In this document: positions 27,247 to 36,592 of the stretch, in pieces
Layout of the letters: every line of letters begins with the position of its first letter
Numbering within the stretch: position 1 is the stretch's first letter
Source of the DNA: Pseudogracilibacillus sp.
GTDB lineage: Bacteria; Bacillota; Bacilli; Bacillales; Amphibacillaceae
Direction of reading: 5' to 3'
Assembly (NCBI GenBank): GCA_026169815.1
Contig: JAPFDT010000048.1
Location: 21,143 to 85,142 of the forward strand
DNA: 64,000 nt
The notes under the pieces: model-generated
Database searches by the model: none
What the model saw: the letters and a program-made list of their open reading frames with translations, nothing else
What the model was told of the DNA's origin: nothing
Program-made: the position numbers and the translations under genes

Positions 27247-28377
27247 TTACACTTTCTTACCAAAATATTGATAATACTGAGTTTCTATAAAGCCATTAAA
27301 TAACTTTCTACGTTTTGTTGCCTTTTTTCCATAAGCTTTTTCAAACTCTTTAAATGACGTTAAAATATATACGCTCCATGATGGATGATTGTTCATAATC
27401 GTACCTAATGAACGATATAGCTCTCTGACATAATCAGCATCTTTAATTCTTTCTCCATAAGGTGGGTTACCAATGATGTAACCATTATCTTCACGTAATG
27501 TTAAGTCACTAACTTGCATTTGCTTCCACGAGATTAAATCGCTTAATCCCGCTTCTAGAGCATTATCTTGCGCTATTTCTATCATTTTATGGTCAATATC
27601 TGTTCCGACAATATTCAAAGGTTGATCGTAATTTGCTAATTGCTCTGCTTCATCTAGTGCTTCATCCCATAATTTTGCCGAAATAAACTGCCAATCTTCT
27701 GAAGAAAATTCTCGGTTAAATCCAGGTGCTATATTTTGTCCAATCATTGCCGCTTCAATTAAAATCGTTCCAGACCCACAAAATGGATCAATTAACGGTT
27801 CATCCGGTCGCCAGTTCGTTAACGATACTAATGCTGCAGCTAATGTTTCTCTTAACGGAGCCTCACCTTGTCCTATACGATAACCTCGTTTATGTAAGCC
27901 TGCTCCTGTCGTATCAATAGTCAATGTCGCTACATCATTTAGTAAAGCTACTTCTACTTTATACATGCCTTCTTTTTCTGGCATTTTATGTGCGACACCG
28001 TGTTTTAATTTTAATCGATCAACAATTGCCTTTTTTACAATCGCCTGACAATCTGATACACTGTATAATTTTGATTTATGTGATTTTCCAACAACCGGGA
28101 AAATACCTTCTTCTGGGATGAATTTTTCCCATGGTAAGGCTTTCGTTGCTTCGTATAATTCATCAAACGTATGAACGGTCGGTTCACCTACCACTAGTTT
28201 AACTCGGTCTGCTACACGTAACCATAAGTTACATCTAGGAATGGCAGATACTGGTGCCTCAAACATAATTCTTCCATTATCAACAACTGGATCATAACCT
28301 AAAGCGCGTACTTCATTAGCAACGATAGACTCTAACCCCATTGCACTTGTTGCTATTAATGTTACATTATTTGTCAT
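27247..28377 (-). CDS. THUMP-domain rRNA methyltransferase (YpsC/RlmL-like)
   Basis: A 376-residue SAM-dependent methyltransferase. An N-terminal ferredoxin-like/THUMP RNA-binding region (about 1-160) precedes a Rossmann methyltransferase domain with DPFCGSGTI (about 196) and the catalytic NPPYGER (about 302), the signature of N2-guanine RNA methyltransferases. B. subtilis YpsC (385 residues) is the counterpart and has the same neighbours, rnpB and gpsB. It likely makes a 23S rRNA m2G. The ATG at 28377 was chosen because GTGAGGA lies before it. Confidence 0.9.
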   Translation of the reverse strand: MTNNVTLIATSAMGLESIVANEVRALGYDPVVDNGRIMFEAPVSAIPRCNLWLRVADRVKLVVGEPTVHTFDELYEATKALPWEKFIPEEGIFPVVGKSHKSKLYSVSDCQAIVKKAIVDRLKLKHGVAHKMPEKEGMYKVEVALLNDVATLTIDTTGAGLHKRGYRIGQGEAPLRETLAAALVSLTNWRPDEPLIDPFCGSGTILIEAAMIGQNIAPGFNREFSSEDWQFISAKLWDEALDEAEQLANYDQPLNIVGTDIDHKMIEIAQDNALEAGLSDLISWKQMQVSDLTLREDNGYIIGNPPYGERIKDADYVRELYRSLGTIMNNHPSWSVYILTSFKEFEKAYGKKATKRRKLFNGFIETQYYQYFGKKV

Positions 28378-28413
28378 AATTAATTCCTCACTCTTCAAAA
28401 TAAGACATCAAAA

Positions 28414-28454
28414 TAAAAAACCTATTATCAGTGTATGCTGAAAGATAGGTTTTT
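28414..28454 (-). terminator. terminator of rnpB
   Basis: Arms ACCTAT (28420-28425) and ATAGGT (28445-28450) extended by A-T pairs, with a T-run on the minus strand, just beyond the RNase P RNA 3' end. Confidence 0.8.
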
Positions 28455-28463
28455 ACAAATTAT

Positions 28464-28861
28464 ATTAGACCATTGAATACAATATAAGCCATGTTCTGTT
28501 CCATAGTACTACGAGCGGTGGTCAGCCTCGTACGAAGGTTGCAATCATTTATCTACAAGCAATGCTTGTCCCTCAGTTCGTTGAATTCCTACTAAGAGGA
28601 TGCCCCTACCATTGTTTGGGTTGCTCACTCATGGGGTTTACCCGTTCCACTTCCGAATGTTTCCATTCTTGTTTCGTCACTGTGGCACTTTCAAGGTTTT
28701 ATTTCATATCCAAATGGACTTAGAAATAAATTCCTGCCGTTAACCTATTAAAAGATTCCCTTGACTTATGACTTCATCAAGCATGAACACTACAAACATC
28801 TCAGTTTGTGCGAGCATGGACTTTCCTCTACACTTACCGTGCAGCGATTACATTTGCATTC
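28464..28861 (-). ncRNA. rnpB: RNase P RNA, class B (Bacillus type)
   Basis: On the minus strand the segment shows the conserved RNase P blocks in order: UAAUCGCUGC near the 5' end, GAGGAAAGUCCAUGCUCGCA, GACGGCAGG-like AACGGCAGGAA, CCUUGAAAGUGCCACAGUGA, GGAACGGGUAAACCCC, and near the 3' end UACUAUGGAACAGAACAUGG. The length of about 398 nt equals the B. subtilis type B RNA. The CUGAGAUG and GGUAGGGG elements fit the B-type fold. A TATAAT at 28868-28873 could be its -10. Ends are approximate to a few bases. Confidence 0.96.
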
Positions 28862-28897
28862 TTTATTATTATAGCATAATTTGCTTAAGAAATGGAT

Positions 28898-29215
28898 TTA
28901 TTCGTCTTCACTCGCCATTTCATTTAATTTATGACCAAATACTTCCTTTTCAAGATTAGACAACCTTTTTAATACATCATAATTTGCTTGGGCAGGGACA
29001 ACAGGTTGTTTTCTCGTTTTTGGTTGCTCTACACTTTTACGAAAACGTTCGTTCTCCTGCTTCAATCTTGTGATTTCTTGAGTAAAAGCTTCATAATCCT
29101 TAATAATAATGTCTAAAAATTCATCCACATCTTCTTCATTATACCCACGCATTGATTTTTTAAAATCTTTTTCTAATATATCTGTTTCCGTTAATTGAAT
29201 TCGACTAATTGTCAT
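28898..29215 (-). CDS. gpsB: cell division protein GpsB
   Basis: A 105-residue DivIVA-paralogue. The N-terminal lipid/membrane-binding motif DFKKSMRGYNEEDVDEFLD and following coiled coil match GpsB, and a short C-terminal helix (SNLEKEVFGHKL) is present. GpsB shuttles PBP1 between septum and side wall and interacts with EzrA. The ATG at 29215 follows AGAGGTG; the longer frame from 29257 has no site. Located between ypsC and the cytidine deaminase unit, next to rnpB, as in B. subtilis. Confidence 0.93.
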   Translation of the reverse strand: MTISRIQLTETDILEKDFKKSMRGYNEEDVDEFLDIIIKDYEAFTQEITRLKQENERFRKSVEQPKTRKQPVVPAQANYDVLKRLSNLEKEVFGHKLNEMASEDE

Positions 29216-29309
29216 TTGTATCACCTCTATGTTTATATCATCTGTTTTTAACAACACATTTATTTGTACTCTATGAACATACTTTTTTCTTTATGCATTA
29301 TACTTTATT

Positions 29310-29338
29310 ATTATAGCACTAAATAATAGTTTTTTGAA
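29310..29338 (-). promoter_or_regulatory. candidate sigma-A promoter of gpsB
   Basis: On the minus strand TTCAAA (29333-29338), 17-base spacer, TATAAT (29310-29315), about 95 bases upstream of the gpsB start. Confidence 0.5.
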
Positions 29339-29376
29339 CGTTGTATTATTTATGTATGTTTTTCATTACGTCATGA

Positions 29377-29757
29377 TTATAGCTTAAAACGAAATGGAAG
29401 TAGTTCTGCCAAGCTAGATTCATAGACATCTCCATGTAAATTGCCTAAATAAATGGTTGTTTTATCTGTAAAAAACTCTGACATCACTTGACGACAAGCA
29501 CCACATGGACTAATTGGTTCTTCTGTATTACCTGTCACAGCTAGAGCTAAAAAATCCGTCTCACCTTCTGACACAGCTTTAAAAATGGCAGTTCTTTCGG
29601 CACAACATGTTAAAGAATAAGAAGCATTTTCTATGTTACTTCCTGTGAAAACTTTACCTGATACCATTTTAACCGCAGCTCCTACTTGAAAGTTAGAATA
29701 TGGTACATAAGCATACTGTTGCGCATTTTTGGCCTGTTTGATTAATTCATCACGCAT
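29377..29757 (-). CDS. cdd: cytidine deaminase
   Basis: A 126-residue cytidine/deoxycytidine deaminase of pyrimidine salvage. Zinc-binding and catalytic motifs are intact: CCAERTAIF (Cys and Glu) and PCGACRQVMSEF (two Cys). It is last in a three-gene unit with the yppE gene and a small ORF, 5 bases after yppE; in B. subtilis cdd instead lies beside era. Confidence 0.94.
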   Translation of the reverse strand: MRDELIKQAKNAQQYAYVPYSNFQVGAAVKMVSGKVFTGSNIENASYSLTCCAERTAIFKAVSEGETDFLALAVTGNTEEPISPCGACRQVMSEFFTDKTTIYLGNLHGDVYESSLAELLPFRFKL

Positions 29758-29762
29758 TTACT

Positions 29763-30104
29763 TCACTCCTCGATACTTTGAAGAAAGACTAAAGAGCATG
29801 AGTTTTTAATATCCATATAGCGACGCTTTCGAACATCCTTATAATAACTATGCATAATTAGTGCTTTCATGTTATCTACTGTAGCATCTATTTGTCCAGG
29901 ATGAACAGTTATTTTTCTTTCAAATGCTAAATCAAGTGCAGCTGTTTTCCAGTTTTCTAACCAATTAAAATAATCCGTCGTTTCTCGTTTAACATGGAGA
30001 AAGAATGTTCGATCACGTTTTACTTCTTCTTCATTTCTGTAAATCGACTCTAATAATTCCAAAGCATGAATCAATTGTTCTGTTAGTTGTTTAAAGTCTT
30101 GCAT
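29763..30104 (-). CDS. yppE: YppE family protein (DUF1798)
   Basis: A 113-residue all-helical protein matching the DUF1798/YppE family (FLHVKRETTDYFNWLENWKTAAL). Function unknown. Position in the ypp region between gpsB and recU agrees with B. subtilis. It abuts the upstream small ORF and the downstream cdd. Confidence 0.8.
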   Translation of the reverse strand: MQDFKQLTEQLIHALELLESIYRNEEEVKRDRTFFLHVKRETTDYFNWLENWKTAALDLAFERKITVHPGQIDATVDNMKALIMHSYYKDVRKRRYMDIKNSCSLVFLQSIEE

Positions 30105-30314
30105 TCACTTATCGTCTCCAATTATGAATTGATTTTTATATGTCCCTATAGTTAATTGTAAAGTATTTAACGTCTTTTTTCGAATCTTATATACTTCATT
30201 CACTCGTTTGTCGATTGCTAAATAAGATAATTGTTGTATCATTGTATATTGTTCCATAAGCTCAGAGATATTATCTTCAACGCGTTTTAAATTATCATTC
30301 GTAATATTATTCAT
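30105..30314 (-). CDS. small hypothetical protein of the ypp region
   Basis: A 69-residue helical, hydrophilic protein with no recognised motif. Its stop directly abuts the yppE start, so it is the first gene of the yppE-cdd unit; an AGGTGC site precedes the ATG. It occupies the place of the small yppD/yppF genes of B. subtilis, but I cannot confirm similarity. Confidence 0.6.
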   Translation of the reverse strand: MNNITNDNLKRVEDNISELMEQYTMIQQLSYLAIDKRVNEVYKIRKKTLNTLQLTIGTYKNQFIIGDDK

Positions 30315-30580
30315 TATTAAGCACCTCGTTTTTATTCGCTATGCTCCTACTTCAATATATATTGAACAACTCCTGCACCTTCGACAAAACATACATACTG
30401 TCGACATAAATATATGTTTAACTATTTGTGTCTAACATGTGAATTCTCATTGAATTTTAATGTTTAATTTAATATTCGACGTTTCTTAGTTTAAATTTAT
30501 AGGTATAATGGATAAAGTGGAGCTATTATTGTGCATTTCCTCTTTTCATTATTATAATAAAAGATGTAAGGAGGTTTGGC
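30315..30580. other. divergent promoter region upstream of recU
   Basis: No gene. The stretch serves the divergent small-ORF/yppE/cdd unit and recU-ponA. A TATAAT at 30504-30509 with a G-T before it is a possible -10 for recU, without a good -35. I saw no LexA-type palindrome. Confidence 0.5.
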
Positions 30581-31171
30581 ATGCGTTATCCAAGTGGTAT
30601 AAGAAGACAATCAATTAAACAACGCTCCGTTGCTAAAACGAATATTTCATATGGGAACCGCGGGATGTCATTAGAAGAAGATATTGAACAAACAAACCAA
30701 TATTATCTTGATATGAATCAAGCAATCATTCATAAAAAGCCAACACCAATCCAGATTGTAAAAGTTCATTATCCAAAAAGAAGTGCTGCTGTTATTACAG
30801 AAGGTTATTTCCAAGCAAAATCAACAACTGATTTTAATGGATTATACCGTTCTAAACATATTGATTTTGAAGCAAAAGAAACAAAAAATAAAACGACATT
30901 CCCTTTAGCAAATATTCACGAACATCAGTTTAAGCACATGCAATCCATCGTTGCACATGGAGGTATCTGTTTTTTCATCATACGTTTTACTGTTCTTGAT
31001 GAAACGTACTATGTTCCAGCTGAAATTGTTTTATTATATTGGAACGAAATGAAAGATGGAGGCCGAAAGTCAATCCCATATAAAGTAATTGTAGATAAAG
31101 GATATGTTATACCTTTTAAGTATCAAGCAAGAGTAGACTATCTAAAAATAGTCGATCAACTCTATTTTTAG
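30581..31171 (+). CDS. recU: Holliday junction resolvase RecU
   Basis: A 196-residue nuclease that cleaves Holliday junctions and modulates RecA. Catalytic acidic/Lys residues lie in SAAVITEGYFQAKSTTDFNG and HIDFEAKETKNKTTFPLANI. Strong AAGGAGGT site. It precedes ponA by 16 bases as in all Bacillus. Confidence 0.95.
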   Translation: MRYPSGIRRQSIKQRSVAKTNISYGNRGMSLEEDIEQTNQYYLDMNQAIIHKKPTPIQIVKVHYPKRSAAVITEGYFQAKSTTDFNGLYRSKHIDFEAKETKNKTTFPLANIHEHQFKHMQSIVAHGGICFFIIRFTVLDETYYVPAEIVLLYWNEMKDGGRKSIPYKVIVDKGYVIPFKYQARVDYLKIVDQLYF

Positions 31172-31187
31172 ATTGGAGGAAACAGTG

Positions 31188-33893
31188 ATGACAGAAAAAC
31201 AAACAAGATCATCAAGAAAAAAACAAAAAGTAAAGAAAAAGAAACCATTATGGAAGAGAGCGATTAAAGCAATCGTTTTATTTTGTCTCCTTATCGGTTT
31301 AGTCGGTATCGGTATCTTTACTTATTTCATTGTTACCGCACCTAAGTTAGATATCGATAAATTAGACGTAGCATATGGTTCAACGTTTTATGATATGGAC
31401 GGAGAGGCTTTTGCCGAAAGGTTTGAAGAAAATCGAACGAAAATAGAGTATTCAGATATACCAGATGTGTTAATCGATGCTGTTATTGCAACTGAAGATT
31501 CTCGATTCTTTGAACACCCTGGAATAGATATTCGTCGTATTGGTGGAGCAATAAAAGCAAATATAACTCGAGGTTTTGGTGCTGAAGGTGCTAGTACAAT
31601 AACACAACAAGTAGTTGAAAACATGTTTTTAACTCCTGAAAAGTCAATAAAATTAAAAGTACAAGAACAATGGTTAGCGCTAAAATTAGAACGTGAGTTT
31701 ACGAAAGAACAAATAATGGAAATGTACTTAAATAAAATATTTTATGGTAGTAATGCCCATGGGGTTGCTAAAGCTTCTGAAGTATATTTTGATAAAGAAG
31801 ATTTACATGACTTAACACTTCTTGAAGCGGCGATGTTAGCAGGTTTACCACAAAGGCCTACTGCGTATAATCCTTTTCAAAGCCCTGATTTAATGGAAGA
31901 ACGTGTAGATACTGTTTTAACATTAATGGTTAGGCATAATAAAGTAACGGAAGAAGAAGCACAAGAAGCTAGAGATACAGAGATTGAAAGTGTTTTAACA
32001 GATAAAAAACCAGAAACTATTCCACATGATGCTTTTATTACGCAAGCAGAAAAGGAGTTAGAAGAAAAATTAAGTGACATTGACGTCCATACTGCAGGAT
32101 TAAAAATTCATACAACATTAGATACTCATGCACAAGAACATGTAGAATTTTTAATGTCGGATAGTGATGATAATCCAATACCATATCCAAATGACGAAAT
32201 GCTTGCAGGTATGGCAGTTGTTGATACAAAAACGGGAGAGATTCGCGCAATCGGTGGTAGTAGAGATCAAGACACTGCTTTTGGATCTAACTATGCAATT
32301 GAAGCAAACAGACAGCCTGGTTCTACAGTAAAACCAATCGTTGCCTATGGACCTGCAATTGAATATGAAAAATGGTCCACATATGAACAAATCGATGATG
32401 ATGCACCATATGACTATGGTGGTGGAACAATTCCAAACTGGAACAGGCAATATCAAGGTCCTATGTCCATTCGCTATGCTTTGGAACAATCATTAAACGT
32501 ACCTGCTTTAAAAACATTAGAGGAAATAGGTTATGAAACCGCGAGACCTTTTGCGGAAAGCTTAGGTTTAACATATGATCAAGATACACTCGATATTCAA
32601 GATGCAATAGGAACTTCTACTTCAAATGCTTCTCCCCTGCAATTAGCTGGTGCATTTAGTGCATTCGGTAATGAGGGTGTCTATACGGAACCATATGCTG
32701 TTACGAAGGTAGAATTTCCAGATGGATCTGTTGTCGACTTAACACCAGAATCAGAAGCAGTCATGTCTGATTATACAGCTTATATGGTAACAGATATGCT
32801 CAAAGGGGTTGTTAAGAATGGAACAGGAACGAGAGCTAATATTCCTGAACTTCCGGTAGCAGGTAAAACGGGATCAACTAACCCTGATGGAAAACGAGGC
32901 GTAAACAACTCATGGTTTGCTGGTTATACAACCAATTATTCTATTGCTATATGGACTGGAAAAGAAAAAAACCAAGATATTTTAGAAGATACGCAAATAC
33001 CACACGCTTTATTTACAAATACGATGCGTGAGTTATCGAAAGATATAGAAACACCAGACTTTACCAAGCCAGACTCTGTTGTTGAAGTTGCAATTGAAAA
33101 AGGCTCAAATCCAGCAAAATTAGCAGGACCACTTACATCTGAGAGTAACACTGTTAAAGAATTATTTGTAAAAGGAACGGAACCAACAAGCGTGTCTGAT
33201 AAATCAGATGAACTTCCAGCCGTTTCAGGTTTAACAGCTAGTTATGACGAAGATAGTGAATCAATTGAAGCAAGTTGGAATTATGATGAAGATATCGATG
33301 TTTCATTTGATGTCTCATATAAAATTGACGACGGTGATTCTAAATCATTATCCAACACTACCGATACAACCGTTGATATCACGTCTGTCGAACCAGGTGT
33401 AACCTATACGATCGAAGTAGTAGCTGTCAGTGAAGAAGATAGCAGTCTTAAGAGTGAACCTGCAACGACTACCGTAAAAACAGGTGAAGAGGAAGAAGAA
33501 ATTCCAAGTGTTACTAATTTAACTGCTAAACATAATGAATCCGATAATGCATTAGATATTACTTGGGATTATGATGGACCTGATGCTTCCTTCGAAGTCG
33601 ATATAAATGGAAGTACAGAACAAGTACAATCAAAACAAATTAAAGTACAAGGAGTATCTGCAGGAGAAACATACAAAGTAACTGTCATCCCAATTGTTGA
33701 TGATGAAAAAGGTCCTTCGAGCGAAACATCGATTACAATTGAGGAAGAAGAAACTCCAGAAGAAGAGCCTGAGGAAGAAGAATCAGATGATGAATCCGAT
33801 GATAGCAACAATAATGATGAGGAAGAATCTGATGAGAATGAAGAAGAAGATCAAGAAAATGACTCTGAAACGATAGAAGAAGATACAGAATAA
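31188..33893 (+). CDS. ponA: class A penicillin-binding protein PBP1 with C-terminal Fn3 domains
   Basis: A 901-residue bifunctional peptidoglycan synthase. A very basic cytoplasmic tail and one membrane helix (about 28-50) lead to a GT51 glycosyltransferase domain with catalytic Glu in TEDSRFFEHPG (about 102). The transpeptidase domain has SxxK as STVK (Ser about 379), SxN as STSN, and KTGST at about 559. After that come two fibronectin type III-like domains (about 675-770 and 775-860) and an extremely acidic Glu/Asp/Ser tail. The ATG at 31188 follows GGAGGAAACA; the frame extended to 31173 would start inside that site. Operon with recU; B. subtilis ypoC is absent downstream. Confidence 0.95.
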   Translation: MTEKQTRSSRKKQKVKKKKPLWKRAIKAIVLFCLLIGLVGIGIFTYFIVTAPKLDIDKLDVAYGSTFYDMDGEAFAERFEENRTKIEYSDIPDVLIDAVIATEDSRFFEHPGIDIRRIGGAIKANITRGFGAEGASTITQQVVENMFLTPEKSIKLKVQEQWLALKLEREFTKEQIMEMYLNKIFYGSNAHGVAKASEVYFDKEDLHDLTLLEAAMLAGLPQRPTAYNPFQSPDLMEERVDTVLTLMVRHNKVTEEEAQEARDTEIESVLTDKKPETIPHDAFITQAEKELEEKLSDIDVHTAGLKIHTTLDTHAQEHVEFLMSDSDDNPIPYPNDEMLAGMAVVDTKTGEIRAIGGSRDQDTAFGSNYAIEANRQPGSTVKPIVAYGPAIEYEKWSTYEQIDDDAPYDYGGGTIPNWNRQYQGPMSIRYALEQSLNVPALKTLEEIGYETARPFAESLGLTYDQDTLDIQDAIGTSTSNASPLQLAGAFSAFGNEGVYTEPYAVTKVEFPDGSVVDLTPESEAVMSDYTAYMVTDMLKGVVKNGTGTRANIPELPVAGKTGSTNPDGKRGVNNSWFAGYTTNYSIAIWTGKEKNQDILEDTQIPHALFTNTMRELSKDIETPDFTKPDSVVEVAIEKGSNPAKLAGPLTSESNTVKELFVKGTEPTSVSDKSDELPAVSGLTASYDEDSESIEASWNYDEDIDVSFDVSYKIDDGDSKSLSNTTDTTVDITSVEPGVTYTIEVVAVSEEDSSLKSEPATTTVKTGEEEEEIPSVTNLTAKHNESDNALDITWDYDGPDASFEVDINGSTEQVQSKQIKVQGVSAGETYKVTVIPIVDDEKGPSSETSITIEEEETPEEEPEEEESDDESDDSNNNDEEESDENEEEDQENDSETIEEDTE

Positions 33894-33937
33894 AAAATAA
33901 CCCGATCAACCTTATTATTGGTTGGTCGGGTTATTTT
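33894..33937. terminator. bidirectional terminator between ponA and nth
   Basis: Perfect or nearly perfect 16-base arms AATAACCCGATCAACC / GGTTGGTCGGGTTATT between two converging genes, with A and T tails. Confidence 0.92.
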
Positions 33938-34589
33938 GTCTTTCTAATTTACGCATTCGTTTTTTACCTTCACGACACACTGTTAATAAAGGACAAGCTT
34001 CACAATTGGGGTTTTGTGATTTACAATGATATCTACCAAAAAATATTAAGCGATGATGTGTGTCACTCCACTCTTCTTCTGGTATCTTTTTCATTAATGT
34101 TTCCTCTACTTGAAGCACATTATCTTTCCAACGACAAAGTCCTAAACGTTTTGCGACTCTTTCAACGTGTGTATCAACAGCAATTGCAGGGACACCGAAA
34201 GCAACTGACTTTACAACATTAGCCGTTTTACGTCCAACACCAGCTAATTGCATTAGTTCTTTACGTGTCTGTGGAACGACACCATCAAATTCCTCTAATA
34301 AAGTGACGCATAACTTTTGAATGTTTTTAGCTTTTGTCCGAAATAAGCCAATAGAACGAATATCATTTTGTAATTCTTCCACTTCAACAGCTAAATAATC
34401 TTCAGGTGTTTTATATTTTTGAAATAAATCGTACGTTACACGATTGACATTAATATCTGTTGTTTGTGCAGATAATAATACTGCAACAACTAATTCAAAT
34501 GGGTTGTCATGCACAAGCTCACAATGTGCATCAGGATACATATCAGCCATGTGATCTAAACAAAAGCGAATTTCCTTTTTCGTTAGCAT
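33915..34589 (-). CDS. nth: endonuclease III
   Basis: A 224-residue DNA glycosylase/AP lyase removing oxidised pyrimidines. The helix-hairpin-helix with catalytic Lys (LAGVGRKTANVV) and the catalytic Asp (VDTHVERVAKRLGL) are present, and the [4Fe-4S] loop reads C-x6-C-x2-C-x5-C near residue 190. Its stop lies inside the shared terminator. It follows dnaD by 4 bases, as in B. subtilis. Confidence 0.95.
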   Translation of the reverse strand: MLTKKEIRFCLDHMADMYPDAHCELVHDNPFELVVAVLLSAQTTDINVNRVTYDLFQKYKTPEDYLAVEVEELQNDIRSIGLFRTKAKNIQKLCVTLLEEFDGVVPQTRKELMQLAGVGRKTANVVKSVAFGVPAIAVDTHVERVAKRLGLCRWKDNVLQVEETLMKKIPEEEWSDTHHRLIFFGRYHCKSQNPNCEACPLLTVCREGKKRMRKLERQNNPTNQ

Positions 34590-34593
34590 AGAT

Positions 34594-35277
34594 TTACTCT
34601 TCTCCTTTTAACCAATTGAAATAAATTGATGTATCTGTTTTTTCTTTTTTCGTTTGTTGCTTTATCCGTTGTTTACGAAATGATTGACTAGACTCACGTG
34701 CTTGTTCAACAGTATGGATCCCTTTACGTTGCCATTCCCGTAAAATCCTGTCAATGTATCTGAAATTTAATTTGCCCATTAAAACAGACTCTCTTAAAGC
34801 TGCTTTAATTAAAGCAGGAGTAATTTTATCTTCGTCTAACCATGAATTAATCGTTTCAATTTCAAAAGGCGACAATGGTCTACCAAATTCTTGTTCAAAT
34901 AAAATAAAAATCGTTATTTCATTATTCGTTTCTTCTACAGGTGCTTCTTTAGGAGAAAATATCTTTTCCCATAACGGTTCTAAACTATAAGCTTCACTTA
35001 ATTGATTATGTTCGTTCTGTAATTCTTTAATTTCAATCAAGTTGCGTTGGATAAGCGAACGTAAATGTTCTAATAATTGATTTTCTTCAAGTGTCATAGA
35101 ATGACAGATCTCTTGTGGAGTAGGAAAATCATTACCTTGTTGAATAAAATAATAAATATGGATTAAAATCATTACTTCAATCTCTTGTAAACCTAGTTGC
35201 TTATAGTTTAATAGCAATGGCGTAGGGATCGATGTTTGTTGTTGTAATATTTGTTGATAAGAAAATGATTGTGACAT
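34594..35277 (-). CDS. dnaD: DNA replication initiation protein DnaD
   Basis: A 227-residue primosomal protein with an N-terminal winged-helix (DDBH1) and a C-terminal DDBH2 domain (LSPFEIETINSWLDED ... YIDRILREWQRKGIHT). DnaD helps DnaA, DnaB and DnaI load the helicase at oriC and restart sites. asnS, which normally separates dnaD and aspB, is absent; a terminator stands there instead, so dnaD must have its own promoter. Confidence 0.93.
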   Translation of the reverse strand: MSQSFSYQQILQQQTSIPTPLLLNYKQLGLQEIEVMILIHIYYFIQQGNDFPTPQEICHSMTLEENQLLEHLRSLIQRNLIEIKELQNEHNQLSEAYSLEPLWEKIFSPKEAPVEETNNEITIFILFEQEFGRPLSPFEIETINSWLDEDKITPALIKAALRESVLMGKLNFRYIDRILREWQRKGIHTVEQARESSQSFRKQRIKQQTKKEKTDTSIYFNWLKGEE

Positions 35278-35327
35278 AATCGATACTCCCCTTCTTCTTA
35301 TTCTATTATACTATTGTTTCATACATA

Positions 35328-35362
35328 ATAAAAATTCCTTATTGTTATAAGGAATTTTTATT
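35328..35362 (-). terminator. terminator of aspB
   Basis: Arms AAAAATTCCTTA / TAAGGAATTTTT with a short loop between aspB and dnaD. Confidence 0.8.
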
Positions 35363-35367
35363 ATAAA

Positions 35368-36585
35368 TCATGTAAGATTATTTTCTACAAATCGTTTCAT
35401 TCTTGATGCTGCTTCCATAATTAAATCCATTGATGTAGCATATGATAAGCGGACATTATCTGGTGCGCCGAAGCTAGAACCAGGAACTAATGCGACTTTT
35501 TCTTCTTCTAATAATGCTTCTACCCATTCATCAACTGTAGAAAATCCGTTCATTGTCGCTGCTTTTTTTACGTTTGGAAAAATATAAAAAGCGCCGTGGG
35601 GCTTTTCACACTCAACACCTGGGATTTCCAAAATTAAATTGTAAAATACATTTAATCGTTCATTAAAAATAGATTGCATATCATGATAAATTTTATTATT
35701 TTCTTCTTTATTGGCATATGCTTCTAACGCCGCATATTGAGCAATTGAAGTTGGGTTTGAAACTGCATGTGATGCATGATTTGTCATTGCTTGGATAACT
35801 GATTCTGGTCCTGCTGCATATCCAATTCTCCAACCTGTCATAGCATGCGATTTACTTAGTCCATTAATAATAATTGTTTGTTCCTTTAATTCATCAGATA
35901 TTGCTGCAATTGAGACATGGTCGTCAGTAGTATAAATTAATTTTTCATAAATTTCATCTGAAATAATAACGATATTGTGTTGTAAACATACTTCTCCAAG
36001 TATTGCTAATTCTTCTTTTGAATACATCATACCTGTTGGATTACTTGGTGAATTAATAATTAAGGCCTTTGTACGCTCTGTAATAACACTTTCTAACTGT
36101 TCTTTCGTTATTTTAAAGTCATTTTTCTCCAAGCCATCTACATATACAGGAGTTCCACCAGCTACCTTCACGTGTTCTGGATAACTTACCCAGTAAGGAC
36201 TTGGAATGATAACTTCGTCTCCGACATTTAATAAAGATTGGCATGCAGCATATAATGCATATTTTGCCCCTGTTGTAACAATGATTTCATTAGGGTTATA
36301 TGTGACATCATTATCTTCTTTCAATTTATCAATAATGACTTGTTTTAATTCAGGAATACCACCGGTTGGTGTATATTTTGTATTACCATCTATCATTGCT
36401 TGTTTAGCAGCTTGAATAATATAATCTGGTGTATTAAAATCTGGTTCACCTACACCTAGTCCGATAACATCATGACCTTCAGCTTTTAACGCTTTTGCTT
36501 TCGCAGCAATGGCTAATGTCGGTGAAGGAGATAAAGATCGAACTCTTTCTGATATAGCTATTTTATTTGGAGCACTTTTTAACAT
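35368..36585 (-). CDS. aspB: pyridoxal-phosphate aspartate aminotransferase
   Basis: A 405-residue class I aminotransferase. PLP-binding Lys is in GLSKSHAMTGWRIGYAAGP, the Asn/Asp/Tyr residues in NSPSNPTGM and IISDEIYEKL, and the substrate Arg in VRLSYA. Same place as B. subtilis aspB between ypmB and dnaD. Main activity expected: aspartate plus 2-oxoglutarate to oxaloacetate plus glutamate. Confidence 0.93.
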   Translation of the reverse strand: MLKSAPNKIAISERVRSLSPSPTLAIAAKAKALKAEGHDVIGLGVGEPDFNTPDYIIQAAKQAMIDGNTKYTPTGGIPELKQVIIDKLKEDNDVTYNPNEIIVTTGAKYALYAACQSLLNVGDEVIIPSPYWVSYPEHVKVAGGTPVYVDGLEKNDFKITKEQLESVITERTKALIINSPSNPTGMMYSKEELAILGEVCLQHNIVIISDEIYEKLIYTTDDHVSIAAISDELKEQTIIINGLSKSHAMTGWRIGYAAGPESVIQAMTNHASHAVSNPTSIAQYAALEAYANKEENNKIYHDMQSIFNERLNVFYNLILEIPGVECEKPHGAFYIFPNVKKAATMNGFSTVDEWVEALLEEEKVALVPGSSFGAPDNVRLSYATSMDLIMEAASRMKRFVENNLT

Positions 36586-36592
36586 ACTCTAA

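Noticed and set aside
33694..33876. 60-residue Lys/Met-rich ORF inside ponA
   Set aside because: A shadow of the acidic repeat tail in another frame.
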